NCBI RefSeq assembly: GCF_016908565.1
Contig: NZ_JAFBED010000004.1
Location: forward strand, 124,001 to 188,000
Direction: 5' to 3'
DNA: 64,000 nucleotides
Source: Sutcliffiella tianshenii
Lineage (GTDB): Bacteria; Bacillota; Bacilli; Bacillales; Bacillaceae_I
In this document: in pieces, positions 1 to 7,768 of the stretch
Layout: each line of letters begins with the position of its first letter
How positions within the stretch are numbered: the first letter of the stretch is position 1
Made by a program: the position numbers and the translations under genes
Notes under the pieces: generated by a model
The model's database searches: none
What the model was told of the DNA's origin: nothing
The model's input: only the letters and a program-made list of their open reading frames with translations

Positions 1-2
1 AT

Positions 3-110
3 GTACCTGAATCTGCACTTCGTATTTTAAGCTTCATAGAAGAAGTGTATCCCGTTAATCGAAAACTAAGCGATGAAATACGACGTTTAGCCAAAATAAA
101 CTGCTGTTAA
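3..110 (+). CDS. C-terminal fragment of an unidentified protein
   Basis: The window opens inside a reading frame on the plus strand that is open for 35 codons and stops at TAA (108-110). The visible end is charged and probably helical and finishes with a Cys-Cys pair. A strong terminator follows within 20 bases, which supports this being the true end of a gene. I do not recognise the family from 35 residues. The start lies outside the window. Confidence 0.5.
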   Translation, partial: VPESALRILSFIEEVYPVNRKLSDEIRRLAKINCC

Positions 111-125
111 CCTTGAAAAAACTAG

Positions 126-173
126 AAAAAAATAGCAGGTCTAATTCTGTTGCGAATTAACCTGCTATTTTTT
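126..173. terminator. Bidirectional terminator between the left-edge gene and cadA
   Basis: A long hairpin (arms AATAGCAGGT and ACCTGCTATT, extended inward by TAATTC/GAATTA with one bulged C) is flanked by an A-run on the left and a T-run on the right. It can stop the plus-strand gene at the left edge and the minus-strand cadC-cadA transcript. Confidence 0.8.
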
Positions 174-230
174 ATAGTTATAAAACGGAATCACTCAGGA
201 GTATACTCCGGGGAGATTTATTGACTCGGT

Positions 231-2366
231 TTATTTTCTCACTTTCAATAATCTCAATGAATTGACGATGACAATCACAGTAGCACCCATATCTGCAAGG
301 ATTGCCATCCATAAGGTAAGCCATCCTGGAATGATCAATAGGAGCGCCAAGACTTTCAACCCTAGTGCAAGAAGGATATTCTGCTTGATGATGGCTAGTG
401 CTTTACGGCTCAGTTTAATGGTATACGGCAGTTTTTCCAGATCATCGGCCATCAGGGCAATGTCTGCCGTTTCCAAAGCCGTGTCTGTCCCTGCTCCACC
501 CATTGCGATGCCGACCGTTGCAGATGCCAATGCCGGGGCATCATTCACGCCGTCTCCAACCATCGCTACCTTACCGTATTCTTCCCTAAGTGACTTGATT
601 GCTTCAAGTTTATCCTGTGGAAGCAATGCAGCCTTCACTTCGTTTATTCCTACCAGCTTTCCAATCGCTTGGCCGGTAGCCATATTATCACCGGTTAACA
701 TGATTGTTTTTTTGATACCGATACTTTCTAGCTGTTGAAGTACTCGTTTACTGCTCTCCCGTACTTGATCTGCCACTGCAATCAAGCCGATTATGTGTTC
801 ACCGGTCCCAACAAGCATGACTGTTTTGCCTTGTGTCTGCAGGTCTTTTATTTGTTCATTAATGCCCGGAGAAACAACCATCAACTCGTCAAACAGTGAT
901 GGACTTCCGATAAAGTAAGTTTTATTTTGAATGGTTGCTTTTGCACCTTTACCGGTTATCGATTGGAAGTCTTCAGCATGATAGTCAGCTTGGGAAATCC
1001 CTTGCTGTTCCGCTTTTCTCATAACCGCGGATGCAAGGGGATGCTGCGAGTACTTTTCAATGGCCATGCTGATGCCAAATATCTCTTCTTCTGCCCTGCC
1101 GTTAAAGGTCAGAATATCGGTAACCTCAGGCGTTCCTTGCGTCAGGGTTCCTGTTTTATCAAAAGCGATGACATTCAACCGGCCGGCTTCCTCCAAATGA
1201 ATGCCACCTTTTATCAATACTCCCATTTTGGCTGCGTTTCCTATTGCCGTTACAATGGCGACAGGGGTGGATATGACTAACGCACACGGACATCCAACCA
1301 CCAATACCGCCAATCCCCTATAAATCCATTCGGACCAATCCCCTCCAAGAAACAAGGGAGGAATGAGGACAATCAAGAGTGCAATGACCATGATTGCAGG
1401 AGTATAGTATTTCGCAAATTTATCAATGAATGCCTGAGTAGGCGCCCGCTCTGCCTGAGCCTCCTCCACAAGATGGATGATTTTCGCTATCGTAGTATCT
1501 TCCACCCGTTTGGTCACTCTTACTTCAAGTGCGCCTTCTTCATTTAAGGTTCCGGCAAAAACTTCATCGCCTACTACTTTCAGGACTGGGATCGACTCAC
1601 CGGTTATGGTGGATTGGTTAATGGACGACTGTCCGCTTACCACTTCCCCGTCCATGGCAATTTTCTGACCGGGTTTGATGAGTAGGATATCATTGATCCT
1701 AATATCCTCAACATCAAGTTCAAACTCCTCTGTCCCTCTTCTAACGGTGGCTTTTTTAGGGGCAATATCCAAAAGGGAACGAATGGATTCCCGGGCCTTA
1801 TCCATGCTATAGCCTTCAAGTGCCTCGCTGAGGGCAAACAGGAAAACAACTACCGCACCTTCGCCCCATTCCCCTATGATGGCTGCCCCGATGATGGCAA
1901 CGGTCATTAAGGTTTTCATATCAAATTCCAGCTTGAAAAGATTCTTGATCCCGACCTTGAATAACGGGTACCCTCCAACAATGATGGAAACCCCGAAAAG
2001 AAGGATGGCAGGGAAATACTCCTCGTCGTACCTATAGACTGAAATATAGCCTAAGAGAAGAAAGAACAAAGAAATCATTGTATTCCTGTTTTCTCTCTTT
2101 TGCCAGAATGGGATTTTCTGCTCCACATCCCTTTTCTGTTTTTCAGGAATCACTTTTATCCCATCAAAAGCTCCCGCTGCTTCAAGTTGTTCGACCGTTG
2201 CTTCCCCATAAACAGTAATTTTTGAAGCCCCAAAATTTAGCTGCACTTCATTTACCGTCTGGATATCACGGATGTTCTTTTCGAATTTAGCAGCACAGTT
2301 CGTACAGGAAAGCCCCTGTAATCTATATGTCTCTTTACTATTTTGTAATGCTTTCTCCTCCATCAT
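231..2366 (-). CDS. cadA: CadA-type heavy-metal P1B-ATPase (Cd/Zn/Pb efflux)
   Basis: This is a 711-residue P-type ATPase that exports divalent soft metals (Cd2+, Zn2+, Pb2+) across the membrane using ATP. It has one N-terminal heavy-metal-binding domain with Cys-Thr-Asn-Cys at residues 21-24, the TGES actuator motif near 255, the membrane CPC metal site near 359-361, the phosphorylated Asp in DKTGT near 403, an HP motif near 440 and GDGVND near 610. The CPC site and linkage to cadC point to CadA rather than the copper ATPase CopA. It overlaps the 3' end of cadC by 29 bases, so the two are co-transcribed and probably translationally coupled. The start at ATGATG follows AAGGTG at good spacing. 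Confidence 0.95.
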   Translation of the reverse strand: MMEEKALQNSKETYRLQGLSCTNCAAKFEKNIRDIQTVNEVQLNFGASKITVYGEATVEQLEAAGAFDGIKVIPEKQKRDVEQKIPFWQKRENRNTMISLFFLLLGYISVYRYDEEYFPAILLFGVSIIVGGYPLFKVGIKNLFKLEFDMKTLMTVAIIGAAIIGEWGEGAVVVFLFALSEALEGYSMDKARESIRSLLDIAPKKATVRRGTEEFELDVEDIRINDILLIKPGQKIAMDGEVVSGQSSINQSTITGESIPVLKVVGDEVFAGTLNEEGALEVRVTKRVEDTTIAKIIHLVEEAQAERAPTQAFIDKFAKYYTPAIMVIALLIVLIPPLFLGGDWSEWIYRGLAVLVVGCPCALVISTPVAIVTAIGNAAKMGVLIKGGIHLEEAGRLNVIAFDKTGTLTQGTPEVTDILTFNGRAEEEIFGISMAIEKYSQHPLASAVMRKAEQQGISQADYHAEDFQSITGKGAKATIQNKTYFIGSPSLFDELMVVSPGINEQIKDLQTQGKTVMLVGTGEHIIGLIAVADQVRESSKRVLQQLESIGIKKTIMLTGDNMATGQAIGKLVGINEVKAALLPQDKLEAIKSLREEYGKVAMVGDGVNDAPALASATVGIAMGGAGTDTALETADIALMADDLEKLPYTIKLSRKALAIIKQNILLALGLKVLALLLIIPGWLTLWMAILADMGATVIVIVNSLRLLKVRK

Positions 2367-2742
2367 GGACTACACCTTCTTTGGAATGTATTAATGCTAT
2401 GGAAACCAATTGATGAATATGGTCGTCCGCCAATGAATAAAATACGAGCTTCCCTTCCTTGCGGACCTTTGCAAGGTTCATGCCTCTCAGCAATCTCAGA
2501 TGGTGGGAGGCTGTTGCGGTGGAAGATTTAATGATATTCGCCACATCACAAACACACAGCTCCTTCTCCAGGGTTAATGCATAAGCTATCTTTAATCTGG
2601 TGGAATCTGAGAGTGCTTTGAATATCAGTTCCACTCCATTCACTTCTTCCACTCTATTTTTAAGAATGTCTACCTTCTGCTCGTCATAGCAAAATGTATC
2701 ACATGTATCTTTTTCAACAGCTTGAATCACTTTTTCTGTCAC
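2338..2742 (-). CDS. cadC: CadC, ArsR/SmtB-family metal-sensing repressor
   Basis: A 134-residue winged-helix repressor that leaves its operator when it binds Cd, Pb or Zn. The sequence shows the full CadC metal-site set: an N-terminal Cys pair (C14, C18), the helix-4 ELCVCD Cys pair (C63, C65), and the C-terminal second site with D-x-H ... H-x-x-E (DDHIHQ and HSKE). The recognition helix lies around [13 protein letters not shown]. Translation starts at GTG preceded by AGGGGG at 8 bases. Two CadC-type operators lie just upstream, so it represses its own cadC-cadA operon. Confidence 0.94.
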   Translation of the reverse strand: MTEKVIQAVEKDTCDTFCYDEQKVDILKNRVEEVNGVELIFKALSDSTRLKIAYALTLEKELCVCDVANIIKSSTATASHHLRLLRGMNLAKVRKEGKLVFYSLADDHIHQLVSIALIHSKEGVVHDGGESITK

Positions 2743-2754
2743 CAGTCATCCCCC

Positions 2755-2844
2755 TATTCAAACGAACATTTGAATGTTATTCATATTGTTATCGTATGTG
2801 TTGATGAGGAAATTGTCAACGATTATTCAAACGAACTTTTGAAT
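2755..2844 (-). promoter_or_regulatory. cadC-cadA promoter with two CadC operators
   Basis: Read on the minus strand, TTGACA (2819-2814) and TACGAT (2796-2791) are 17 bases apart. Two copies of the dyad ATTCAAACGAAC(A/T)TTTGAAT flank it: one downstream at about 2756-2775 and one upstream at 2825-2844. The dyad resembles the known CadC operator (TCAAATA...TATTTGA type). Having an operator on both sides of the promoter suggests tight or looped repression. Confidence 0.8.
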
Positions 2845-2851
2845 ATATACA

Positions 2852-2896
2852 AAAAATTGACACCTTCCCTTTAGTATCCTGAAGAGGGGAAGATGT
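2852..2896 (-). terminator. Terminator of the permease gene
   Basis: On the minus strand, arms GACATCTTCCC and GGGAAGGTGTC (one mismatch) are followed by a run of six T. It lies 20 bases beyond the permease stop and separates it from the cadC promoter. Confidence 0.65.
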
Positions 2897-2915
2897 CATC
2901 CACATAAACTTTTCT

Positions 2916-3782
2916 TTACACCAGGTAAAATAAGAATCCTGACACTGTACTCATACTAATGACGGAAAGCACAAATGCAGCAACCAGCTTCTTTTTGAAA
3001 ATAGAGTTCAGCAGGGCCAACTCCGGTAGGCTTGCGCCAGCAGAACTGATGACAAGTGCCATGACTGGACCGAGCGCCATGCCTTTTGCAATCATCATTT
3101 GGGATATTGGGATCATTGTGCTTAATCGGATATATAACGGAATCCCGATTATTGCAGCGATCGGTACGAGCCACCAATTATCCCCACCGAAATATTGTGT
3201 AATGAAGCTAGTAGGAACTGCACCATGAATGATCGCCCCGATCGCAGCACCGATAATGAGATATGGGTACACTGTTTTCATCAGCACAAGTGTTTCAGAG
3301 GCCGCTTGTTTAATACTGAATCCTTTCTTTTCTGGATTATAACTTTTCAGGATGACATTTTTCACTTGCTTCTCAAACCCCAATTTTCCAAGTGTCAATC
3401 CAATCGCCACAGAGAGTGTGGTTGTGATGATGGTGTAGAATAGTGCCACCTTCCACCCGAGAAATGCAGTCATGATGGTGAGTATCGTTGGATCCAGTAC
3501 AGGTGAAGCAAAAAGGAATACCATCACAATGCCAAAGGAAACCTTCTTCTGAAGCAGCGTTACAACAACAGGAATGGTCGAGCAGGAACAAAATGGTGTA
3601 ACAAAAGCGAACAGCACTGCAAGGAAAGAACCGAGCCAAACATTGGGATGGTTCATCCACTTTTCCATTTTGTGATAAGGAATGATCATTTGAATCACGG
3701 AAACCAGGAATGTAACAAGAATAAATAATAAGGTTAGCTCAAGCGCAATATAGAAAAAGCTTGAAAGGACTTCTTTCCACAT
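2916..3782 (-). CDS. ArsP/YraQ-like (UPF0718) permease
   Basis: A polytopic membrane protein of 288 residues with about eight hydrophobic segments in two homologous halves. The first half carries the family hallmark FCSCST in a TM segment and FASPVLDPT soon after. Relatives include ArsP, which exports trivalent organoarsenicals, and YraQ-type permeases of unknown substrate; the substrate here is inferred only as a soft metalloid or thiol-reactive compound. The ATG at 3782 is preferred because GAAGAGGTG sits before it; a longer frame from 3821 has no ribosome site and would run through a regulator-binding palindrome. It follows the MarR gene and shares its operator. Confidence 0.85.
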   Translation of the reverse strand: MWKEVLSSFFYIALELTLLFILVTFLVSVIQMIIPYHKMEKWMNHPNVWLGSFLAVLFAFVTPFCSCSTIPVVVTLLQKKVSFGIVMVFLFASPVLDPTILTIMTAFLGWKVALFYTIITTTLSVAIGLTLGKLGFEKQVKNVILKSYNPEKKGFSIKQAASETLVLMKTVYPYLIIGAAIGAIIHGAVPTSFITQYFGGDNWWLVPIAAIIGIPLYIRLSTMIPISQMMIAKGMALGPVMALVISSAGASLPELALLNSIFKKKLVAAFVLSVISMSTVSGFLFYLV

Positions 3783-3805
3783 AATAGACACCTCTTCTTC
3801 GGATT

Positions 3806-3827
3806 TATTTGCATTTTGCAAGTATTA
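3806..3827 (-). promoter_or_regulatory. Operator copy 2 of the MarR regulator
   Basis: The 22-bp sequence TTATTTGCATTTTGCAAGTA and its flank differ at one position from the palindrome at 4336-4358 upstream of the marR gene. Its core is TTGCA-N3-TGCAA. It sits 24 bases upstream of the permease start, so the same repressor probably controls both genes. Confidence 0.65.
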
Positions 3828-3836
3828 TTTAATTTT

Positions 3837-3860
3837 AAAAGCAAGCTTTTCACTTGCTTA
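3837..3860 (-). terminator. Weak hairpin between marR and permease
   Basis: On the minus strand, arms AAGCAAG and CTTGCTT overlap the marR stop codon and are followed by only TTTTAAAA. It may partly terminate or set the relative level of the permease mRNA. The evidence is weak. Confidence 0.35.
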
Positions 3861-4304
3861 GGAGAAGGGTTTGCAGCACATATTGCTTTTGCCCATTGCT
3901 GCATTCAGTATTTGCAGTGATTTGATTACTTCGTTTTGCTCTTTTTCATTTAAGTGGGAAAAGACATTTTCCAGGTAATGCTTCATTTGATCGTTGATGC
4001 CTTCTTCTACTTGCTTCCCTTTGGCAGTCAAGGATAGATGGTATACTCTTTTGTCTTCTGCAGATTGGTTTCTTTCCACGAGTTCCATTTTTTTAAGTGT
4101 TTGGATCTGTCTGCTGAAGGTGGTGATGTCCATCCCGATTGTATCTGCCACCTCCTGCATGGAAGGGAGATTCTTTCGTGCTATTTCATAGAGGATATGA
4201 CTTTGCACCATTGAGATATCCAGACAGTCGACTGTACAGCAGTTTTTGTTCAGCATGCCAAATCGGCGCATGGTGACTTGTAGCATCGCTCTTATATCTT
4301 CCAT
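3858..4304 (-). CDS. MarR-family regulator with paired cysteines
   Basis: A 148-residue winged-helix repressor of the MarR family; the helix-turn-helix is around PSMQEVADTIGMDITTFSRQ and the wing around AEDKRVYHLSLTAKG. It is unusual in having an N-terminal Cys-Cys-x3-Cys cluster (C22, C23, C27) and a C-terminal Cys-Cys pair (C143, C144), which could bind a metalloid or sense thiol oxidation; this is inference. The ATG at 4304 is chosen because AAGAGG lies 8 bases upstream; a GTG three codons earlier overlaps that site. It is directly upstream of the permease, and both have the same palindromic operator. Confidence 0.85.
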   Translation of the reverse strand: MEDIRAMLQVTMRRFGMLNKNCCTVDCLDISMVQSHILYEIARKNLPSMQEVADTIGMDITTFSRQIQTLKKMELVERNQSAEDKRVYHLSLTAKGKQVEEGINDQMKHYLENVFSHLNEKEQNEVIKSLQILNAAMGKSNMCCKPFS

Positions 4305-4324
4305 TATTTTCACCTCTTAAGTTT

Positions 4325-4358
4325 ATTATAAAGAATTATTTGCATATTGCAAGTATTT
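4325..4358 (-). promoter_or_regulatory. marR promoter with overlapping operator copy 1
   Basis: On the minus strand TTGCAA (4352-4347) and TATAAT (4330-4325) are 16 bases apart. The -35 box lies inside the palindrome TTGCATATTGCAA (4340-4352), giving a simple model of autorepression. The palindrome recurs at 3806-3827. Confidence 0.7.
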
Positions 4359-4435
4359 TCTAAATGGTTTTTTGAATATTTTTTTTGCATCTAATTGGGT
4401 ATTTTTGTTTGACGGTTTTTGTCGAAAAATGCGTT

Positions 4436-4550
4436 TTATCGATATCTCAAGAGTTTTCGTTGATATATGGAAAAATTCGTTGATAAAAATATATTTTCAT
4501 TGATATCTGGGTCAAATTCGTGGATAAATCCTTATTTTCGTTGATAAAAG
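4436..4550. repeat. AT-rich direct repeats with a ~20-bp period
   Basis: The gene-free stretch 4305-4692 contains about five or six imperfect units with core TTTTCGTTGATA. The core C falls at 4458, 4478, 4498, 4519 and 4539, spacings of 20-21 bases; a degenerate earlier unit contains TCGATATC near 4439. Units alternate between endings like ATATGG/ATCTGG and AAAAAT/AAATCC, hinting at a 41-bp higher-order unit. No function is assigned. The rest of this gap is AT-rich with no gene seen. Confidence 0.6.
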
Positions 4551-4692
4551 ATTTTGAGGGACAAAACTATGTACAACTAGGGCGTACAATTAAATAAAAA
4601 TGCGGGTTTTTATATAAAATGGAAACTTTTCTAGTATTTGTTTCGTATTTATTATAGGATAGTTGATCAGAAAAGCTTTAGGTGGGTTGCAT

Positions 4693-5217
4693 ATGGAGAA
4701 CGATAGCACGAAAACAGAAGTCTTCTCTTGGATCAAATCTCTTTTGGCTGTGGTGGTGCTTGTGATTGTATGCCGACAGTTTCTATTTACACCAGTCACT
4801 GTCAATGGAGGTTCCATGAGTCCTACGTTTCAAGATAATGATCGCGTTATGGTGTTGAAAATGAGTGAGATCGAACACTTTGATATGATTGTGTTTGAAG
4901 CGCCAACTTCTAGCGATAAGCATATTAAAAGAGTGATTGGGATGGCCGGGGATACTCTGAAGGTAATGAATGATAGGCTATACATAAACGATGCGCTTGT
5001 GGAGGAACCATATTTGGAGGAAAACAAGGCGTCTTCTCCTTTTGCATTGACAGAGGATTTTGAAGTAGTGGTCCCGGAGGATTGTTTGTTCGTCATGGGT
5101 GATAATCGATTGAGCAGCGGTGACAGCAGATTGTATGGATTTGTCCCGAAAGACAATGTGTTCGGGGAAGTGAAAATCCGGTTTTATCCTTTGAGCGGGA
5201 TCGGTCTCCCTGAATGA
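4693..5217 (+). CDS. Type I signal peptidase (SipS/SipT-like)
   Basis: A 174-residue membrane-anchored serine protease that removes signal peptides from secreted proteins. One N-terminal TM segment (about residues 14-34) is followed by the catalytic Ser in GGSMSPTF (S41) and the catalytic Lys in HIKRVIGMAGD (K79), then the conserved MGDNR...SxDSRxxG box near residues 135-150, all in the order of the Gram-positive SipS group. ATG 4693 follows AGGTGG; a TTG ten codons earlier lacks a ribosome site. It is a single-gene unit, convergent with the ars operon, and separates the two resistance clusters. Its paralogue status cannot be judged from this window. Confidence 0.93.
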   Translation: MENDSTKTEVFSWIKSLLAVVVLVIVCRQFLFTPVTVNGGSMSPTFQDNDRVMVLKMSEIEHFDMIVFEAPTSSDKHIKRVIGMAGDTLKVMNDRLYINDALVEEPYLEENKASSPFALTEDFEVVVPEDCLFVMGDNRLSSGDSRLYGFVPKDNVFGEVKIRFYPLSGIGLPE

Positions 5218-5219
5218 TT

Positions 5220-5258
5220 AAACGAGCATGGCGTCATTGCCATGCTCGTTTTTTTTTA
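5220..5258. terminator. Terminator between signal peptidase and the ars operon
   Basis: Arms AACGAGCATGGC and GCCATGCTCGTT (12 bp, perfect) are followed by nine T on the plus strand. It ends the signal peptidase transcript; in the other direction the hairpin sits at the end of the ars operon, overlapping the last stop codon. Confidence 0.9.
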
Positions 5259-5543
5259 GCAACAATCGCTATCCTTCATACCATGCAACACAAGGCCTTT
5301 ACCTTGTGGACCTTCCTGGACATCCAAGACCAGATCTGTTGTCATGCTTTCGATTTTCGGATCGATTGCGACTATTATTTCATTTAATGTTTCCACTTTA
5401 TCATCTGCTTTTGCCTCATCCAGAGACAATCCTAATTGTGGACTTCCTCAGCCCCAGCCTGCAAAGTAGACACGTATGTTTTTTGCTCCGTTTTGACGGA
5501 GTATATCAACAAGGACGTCTCTTGCTTCGTTTGTAACCTTCAC
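5256..5543 (-). CDS. Probable HesB/IscA-like selenoprotein with in-frame TGA (Sec32)
   Basis: On the minus strand a GTG start (5543, after AAGGAAGGTG) opens a 95-codon frame broken only by TGA at 5450-5448 (codon 32). Around it the protein reads VYFAGWG-U-GSPQLGLSLDEA, which fits HesB/IscA-type proteins where the TGA position is a conserved Cys that handles iron-sulfur clusters. The frame then continues for 63 codons and ends with Asp-Cys-Cys. The HesB-related selenoprotein family (TIGR01911) has exactly this arrangement: Sec at the Cys position and a Cys-rich tail. A hairpin lies just after the TGA. It is the last gene of the ars operon, 23 bases after the phosphatase gene. If the host lacks Sec machinery, this would instead be a nonsense pseudogene. 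Confidence 0.75.
5419..5442 (-). promoter_or_regulatory. Candidate bacterial SECIS stem-loop
   Basis: Starting 5 bases after the TGA on the minus strand, ACAAU pairs with AUUGU around a UAGG loop, extended by UCC/GGA across a CUCU bulge on the 3' side. Bacterial SECIS elements lie just downstream of the UGA with a small G-containing apical loop. Here the loop begins 13 bases after the UGA, slightly close, and its G residues are at loop positions 3-4, so the match is suggestive only. Confidence 0.4.
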
Positions 5544-5566
5544 GGCCAGTCACCTTCCTTTGCTTT

Positions 5567-5992
5567 TTATTTTTGATACATGTTATGAAGTACTTCCTTC
5601 AATTCAGGCTTAACGTTTATGATGGGACGAATGGCTACCGCCTGTTTCTCTGCATCCTCTACAGTATTAGCCTTCCCCATCTGCAGAAGGGTACCCATGG
5701 CAACCGTCCCTGTTCTGTTTCTTCCACCTGAACAATGGAAATAAACCTTTTTGCCTTCTTTTTGAGCCTGTACCACGTAGTCGATGGCTCTTTTCACGGA
5801 TTCATCTTGTTTGGCTTCATCGTCTACAATCGGCATATGGATTCTTGGGAGACCACCCTCCAGATTGTCTGATTCTGCCCGCAGGTCGATAATCACATCC
5901 AGTCCTTCATTTTGGTGAGCTTCTCTTGCTTGATCTGCCCCACCGATAAAAATGTTTTCCATTAATGCTTGATAGCTTTTTTCTTGTGGCAT
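5567..5992 (-). CDS. Dual-specificity/tyrosine phosphatase-like protein in the ars operon
   Basis: A 141-residue protein with the cysteine-phosphatase signature HCSGGRNRTG (residues 86-95; C87 nucleophile, R93 phosphate-binding Arg) preceded by a DLRAES strand typical of DSP-like folds, and a possible general acid in the IVDDEA loop. The fold family removes phosphate from proteins or small molecules; related CX5R folds also act on arsenate, so a role in arsenate handling is possible but inferred. Start ATG follows GAGGG at 6 bases. It lies 33 bases after arsA and 23 bases before the HesB-like gene, all on one strand. Confidence 0.85.
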   Translation of the reverse strand: MPQEKSYQALMENIFIGGADQAREAHQNEGLDVIIDLRAESDNLEGGLPRIHMPIVDDEAKQDESVKRAIDYVVQAQKEGKKVYFHCSGGRNRTGTVAMGTLLQMGKANTVEDAEKQAVAIRPIINVKPELKEVLHNMYQK

Positions 5993-6025
5993 ATCTATCC
6001 CTCTTTTCTAATCAGTGGCTCCGCT

Positions 6026-7756
6026 TCATGGGCGCCATGGTATGATGGCACATTTCTCATGTTTACTTGCGACCCTATCAATCCAACGTATCTCGTGCTT
6101 TCCTCGTCCACCCAATACTTTATCATCTGTCTTCGTTAAGGCAAAGCTTTGGTTGATGATCCACCACCTCGGTAAAATGGAGGCACGTTCAAGGTCTGCA
6201 TGCAGCCGCTCCGCTTCAAGGACAGGTGTAGCCTCTGGCAAGGTAACAATGAGAACGGCAGTTTCCTCTTTGTTTCTCAGACGCGGTAAGAGATTCTGCA
6301 CTTCCGGAGAGACCTCTCCTGTCGACCGAAGGAGCTCTTTATGATAGGACTTTGCAGCATCCAAGAGCAGCAGCGTATGACCTGTGGGAGCTGTGTCAAT
6401 GATGACAACCTCTTCATCTGCCTGACCAACGATTTTGGCGAATTTCTGAAAAACAGCAATTTCTTCAGTGCACGGAGAATTCAAATCCTCCTCCAGGTAA
6501 GCAAGCTGCTCCCCTTCCAGCCCCTCTCCTGCCCTATCTAGCACCGTTTTTTTGTATAGCTCCACTTCACGCTTGGGATCTACCCGACTTAGGGAAAGAT
6601 TTCCCGCCACCTTACGGGAATGCAGCGCCTGCTCAAGGTGGGCCGCCGGATCTGTAGTAGTAAGATGAACGGCAACCCCTTTTTCTGCAAGCTTAACAGC
6701 TAACTCAGCTGCCAGCGTCGTTTTACCTACTCCGCCTTTCCCCATTGTGAAAATGACCCTCAGATTCTCTTGAATGACATCCTGTGCGACATCGTCGAAA
6801 CCAGATAGGTCGGATAAGAGTGTGGGAGGCATAGCTCCCGCCTCATCAAGTTTCAGAGTCTCACCTCTTATCCACGCTTTCAAGGACTCCATGCCGGTCA
6901 AAGAGAATGAAACGTACGGCAAATAAGAAATGTCCGTCCCTTTAAAATTATCCGTTACCATCCCCAAAGCTTTTTGCTGCTTTTCATAAAATGCATGGGA
7001 GACTTCGTCGTCAAGCACCGGATTTCCTAATAGACCATTTACAATAAGATGCTGGTTCTTCAAGCCGATATCCTTCAATTCAGCTGAAGCACGGGCCGCT
7101 TCCACAATGGGGGACTCATCCGGACGGGTCACAAGGAATAGCTGTGTCTGATCCGGATCTGATAGAGCTTTCACCGTCTGCTCGTATAATGACTTTTTTG
7201 CATCAAGGCCGGAAAGAGGCCCTAAACAGGATGCACCATGTGTACTTTCCTCCAAAAAGCTGTTCCATGCAGACGGCAATGACAAGAGTCTTAGCGTATG
7301 TCCCGTTGGTGCCGTATCAAAGACAATCACGTCAAACTGTTCCGTAATATCTTTCTTCGTCAAGAGTGTAGAGAACTGGTCAAACGCAGCAATCTCAACG
7401 GTACATGCCCCAGATAACTGTTCCTCCATGGTGGCAAGGACAGAATCAGGCAACTTTCCTTTATAGGGTCCGATCACACTTTCCCGATAATCCTTCGCCG
7501 CTTCTTCCGGATCGAGGTTACAAGCGAACAATCCATTTACCCCTTGAACCTCCGATATCTCATTAGTTAAATCCTGTTCAAAAACATCCTGCAGATTTGA
7601 GGCAGGATCCGTACTGACAATCAATACCCTTTTGCCCTCTTCAGCAAGGGAAATAGCTGTGGCGCAAGCGGTTGATGTCTTCCCTACCCCTCCTTTTCCT
7701 GTGAAGAAAAGATAAGGGGTCTTCACCATCTCTTTCGGATCAAAAGTTAATAGCAA
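6026..7756 (-). CDS. arsA: ArsA, arsenite-translocating ATPase subunit
   Basis: A tandem ATPase that powers arsenite export with ArsB. Both halves carry the deviant P-loop GKGGVGKT (near residues 20 and 340) and the signal motif DTAPTGHTL. Metalloid-site cysteines are visible in contexts matching the known ArsA site: GACTVEIAAF, THGASC and SPCTEEIAVF. I place the start at TTG 7756, which has AGGAGG 8 bases upstream; the GTG at 7765 used by the longest frame overlaps that site. Length, about 576 residues, is normal for a two-domain ArsA. It follows arsD closely, as in classical arsRDABC-type operons. Confidence 0.95.
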   Translation of the reverse strand: MLLTFDPKEMVKTPYLFFTGKGGVGKTSTACATAISLAEEGKRVLIVSTDPASNLQDVFEQDLTNEISEVQGVNGLFACNLDPEEAAKDYRESVIGPYKGKLPDSVLATMEEQLSGACTVEIAAFDQFSTLLTKKDITEQFDVIVFDTAPTGHTLRLLSLPSAWNSFLEESTHGASCLGPLSGLDAKKSLYEQTVKALSDPDQTQLFLVTRPDESPIVEAARASAELKDIGLKNQHLIVNGLLGNPVLDDEVSHAFYEKQQKALGMVTDNFKGTDISYLPYVSFSLTGMESLKAWIRGETLKLDEAGAMPPTLLSDLSGFDDVAQDVIQENLRVIFTMGKGGVGKTTLAAELAVKLAEKGVAVHLTTTDPAAHLEQALHSRKVAGNLSLSRVDPKREVELYKKTVLDRAGEGLEGEQLAYLEEDLNSPCTEEIAVFQKFAKIVGQADEEVVIIDTAPTGHTLLLLDAAKSYHKELLRSTGEVSPEVQNLLPRLRNKEETAVLIVTLPEATPVLEAERLHADLERASILPRWWIINQSFALTKTDDKVLGGRGKHEIRWIDRVASKHEKCAIIPWRP

Positions 7757-7768
7757 GGTAGACACCTC

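Noticed and set aside
3783-3821. N-terminal extension of the permease from an upstream ATG
   Set aside because: No ribosome site, and the extension lies over the regulator palindrome; the ATG at 3782 has GAAGAGGTG.
5448-5450. Simple nonsense pseudogene for the HesB-like gene
   Set aside because: Not excluded, but less likely: the TGA falls on the key Cys position, and the 63 downstream codons are undamaged. Kept as the stated alternative.
5228-5536. Plus-strand 102-residue open frame
   Set aside because: It is the antisense shadow of the HesB-like gene, starts inside the signal peptidase terminator and has no ribosome site.
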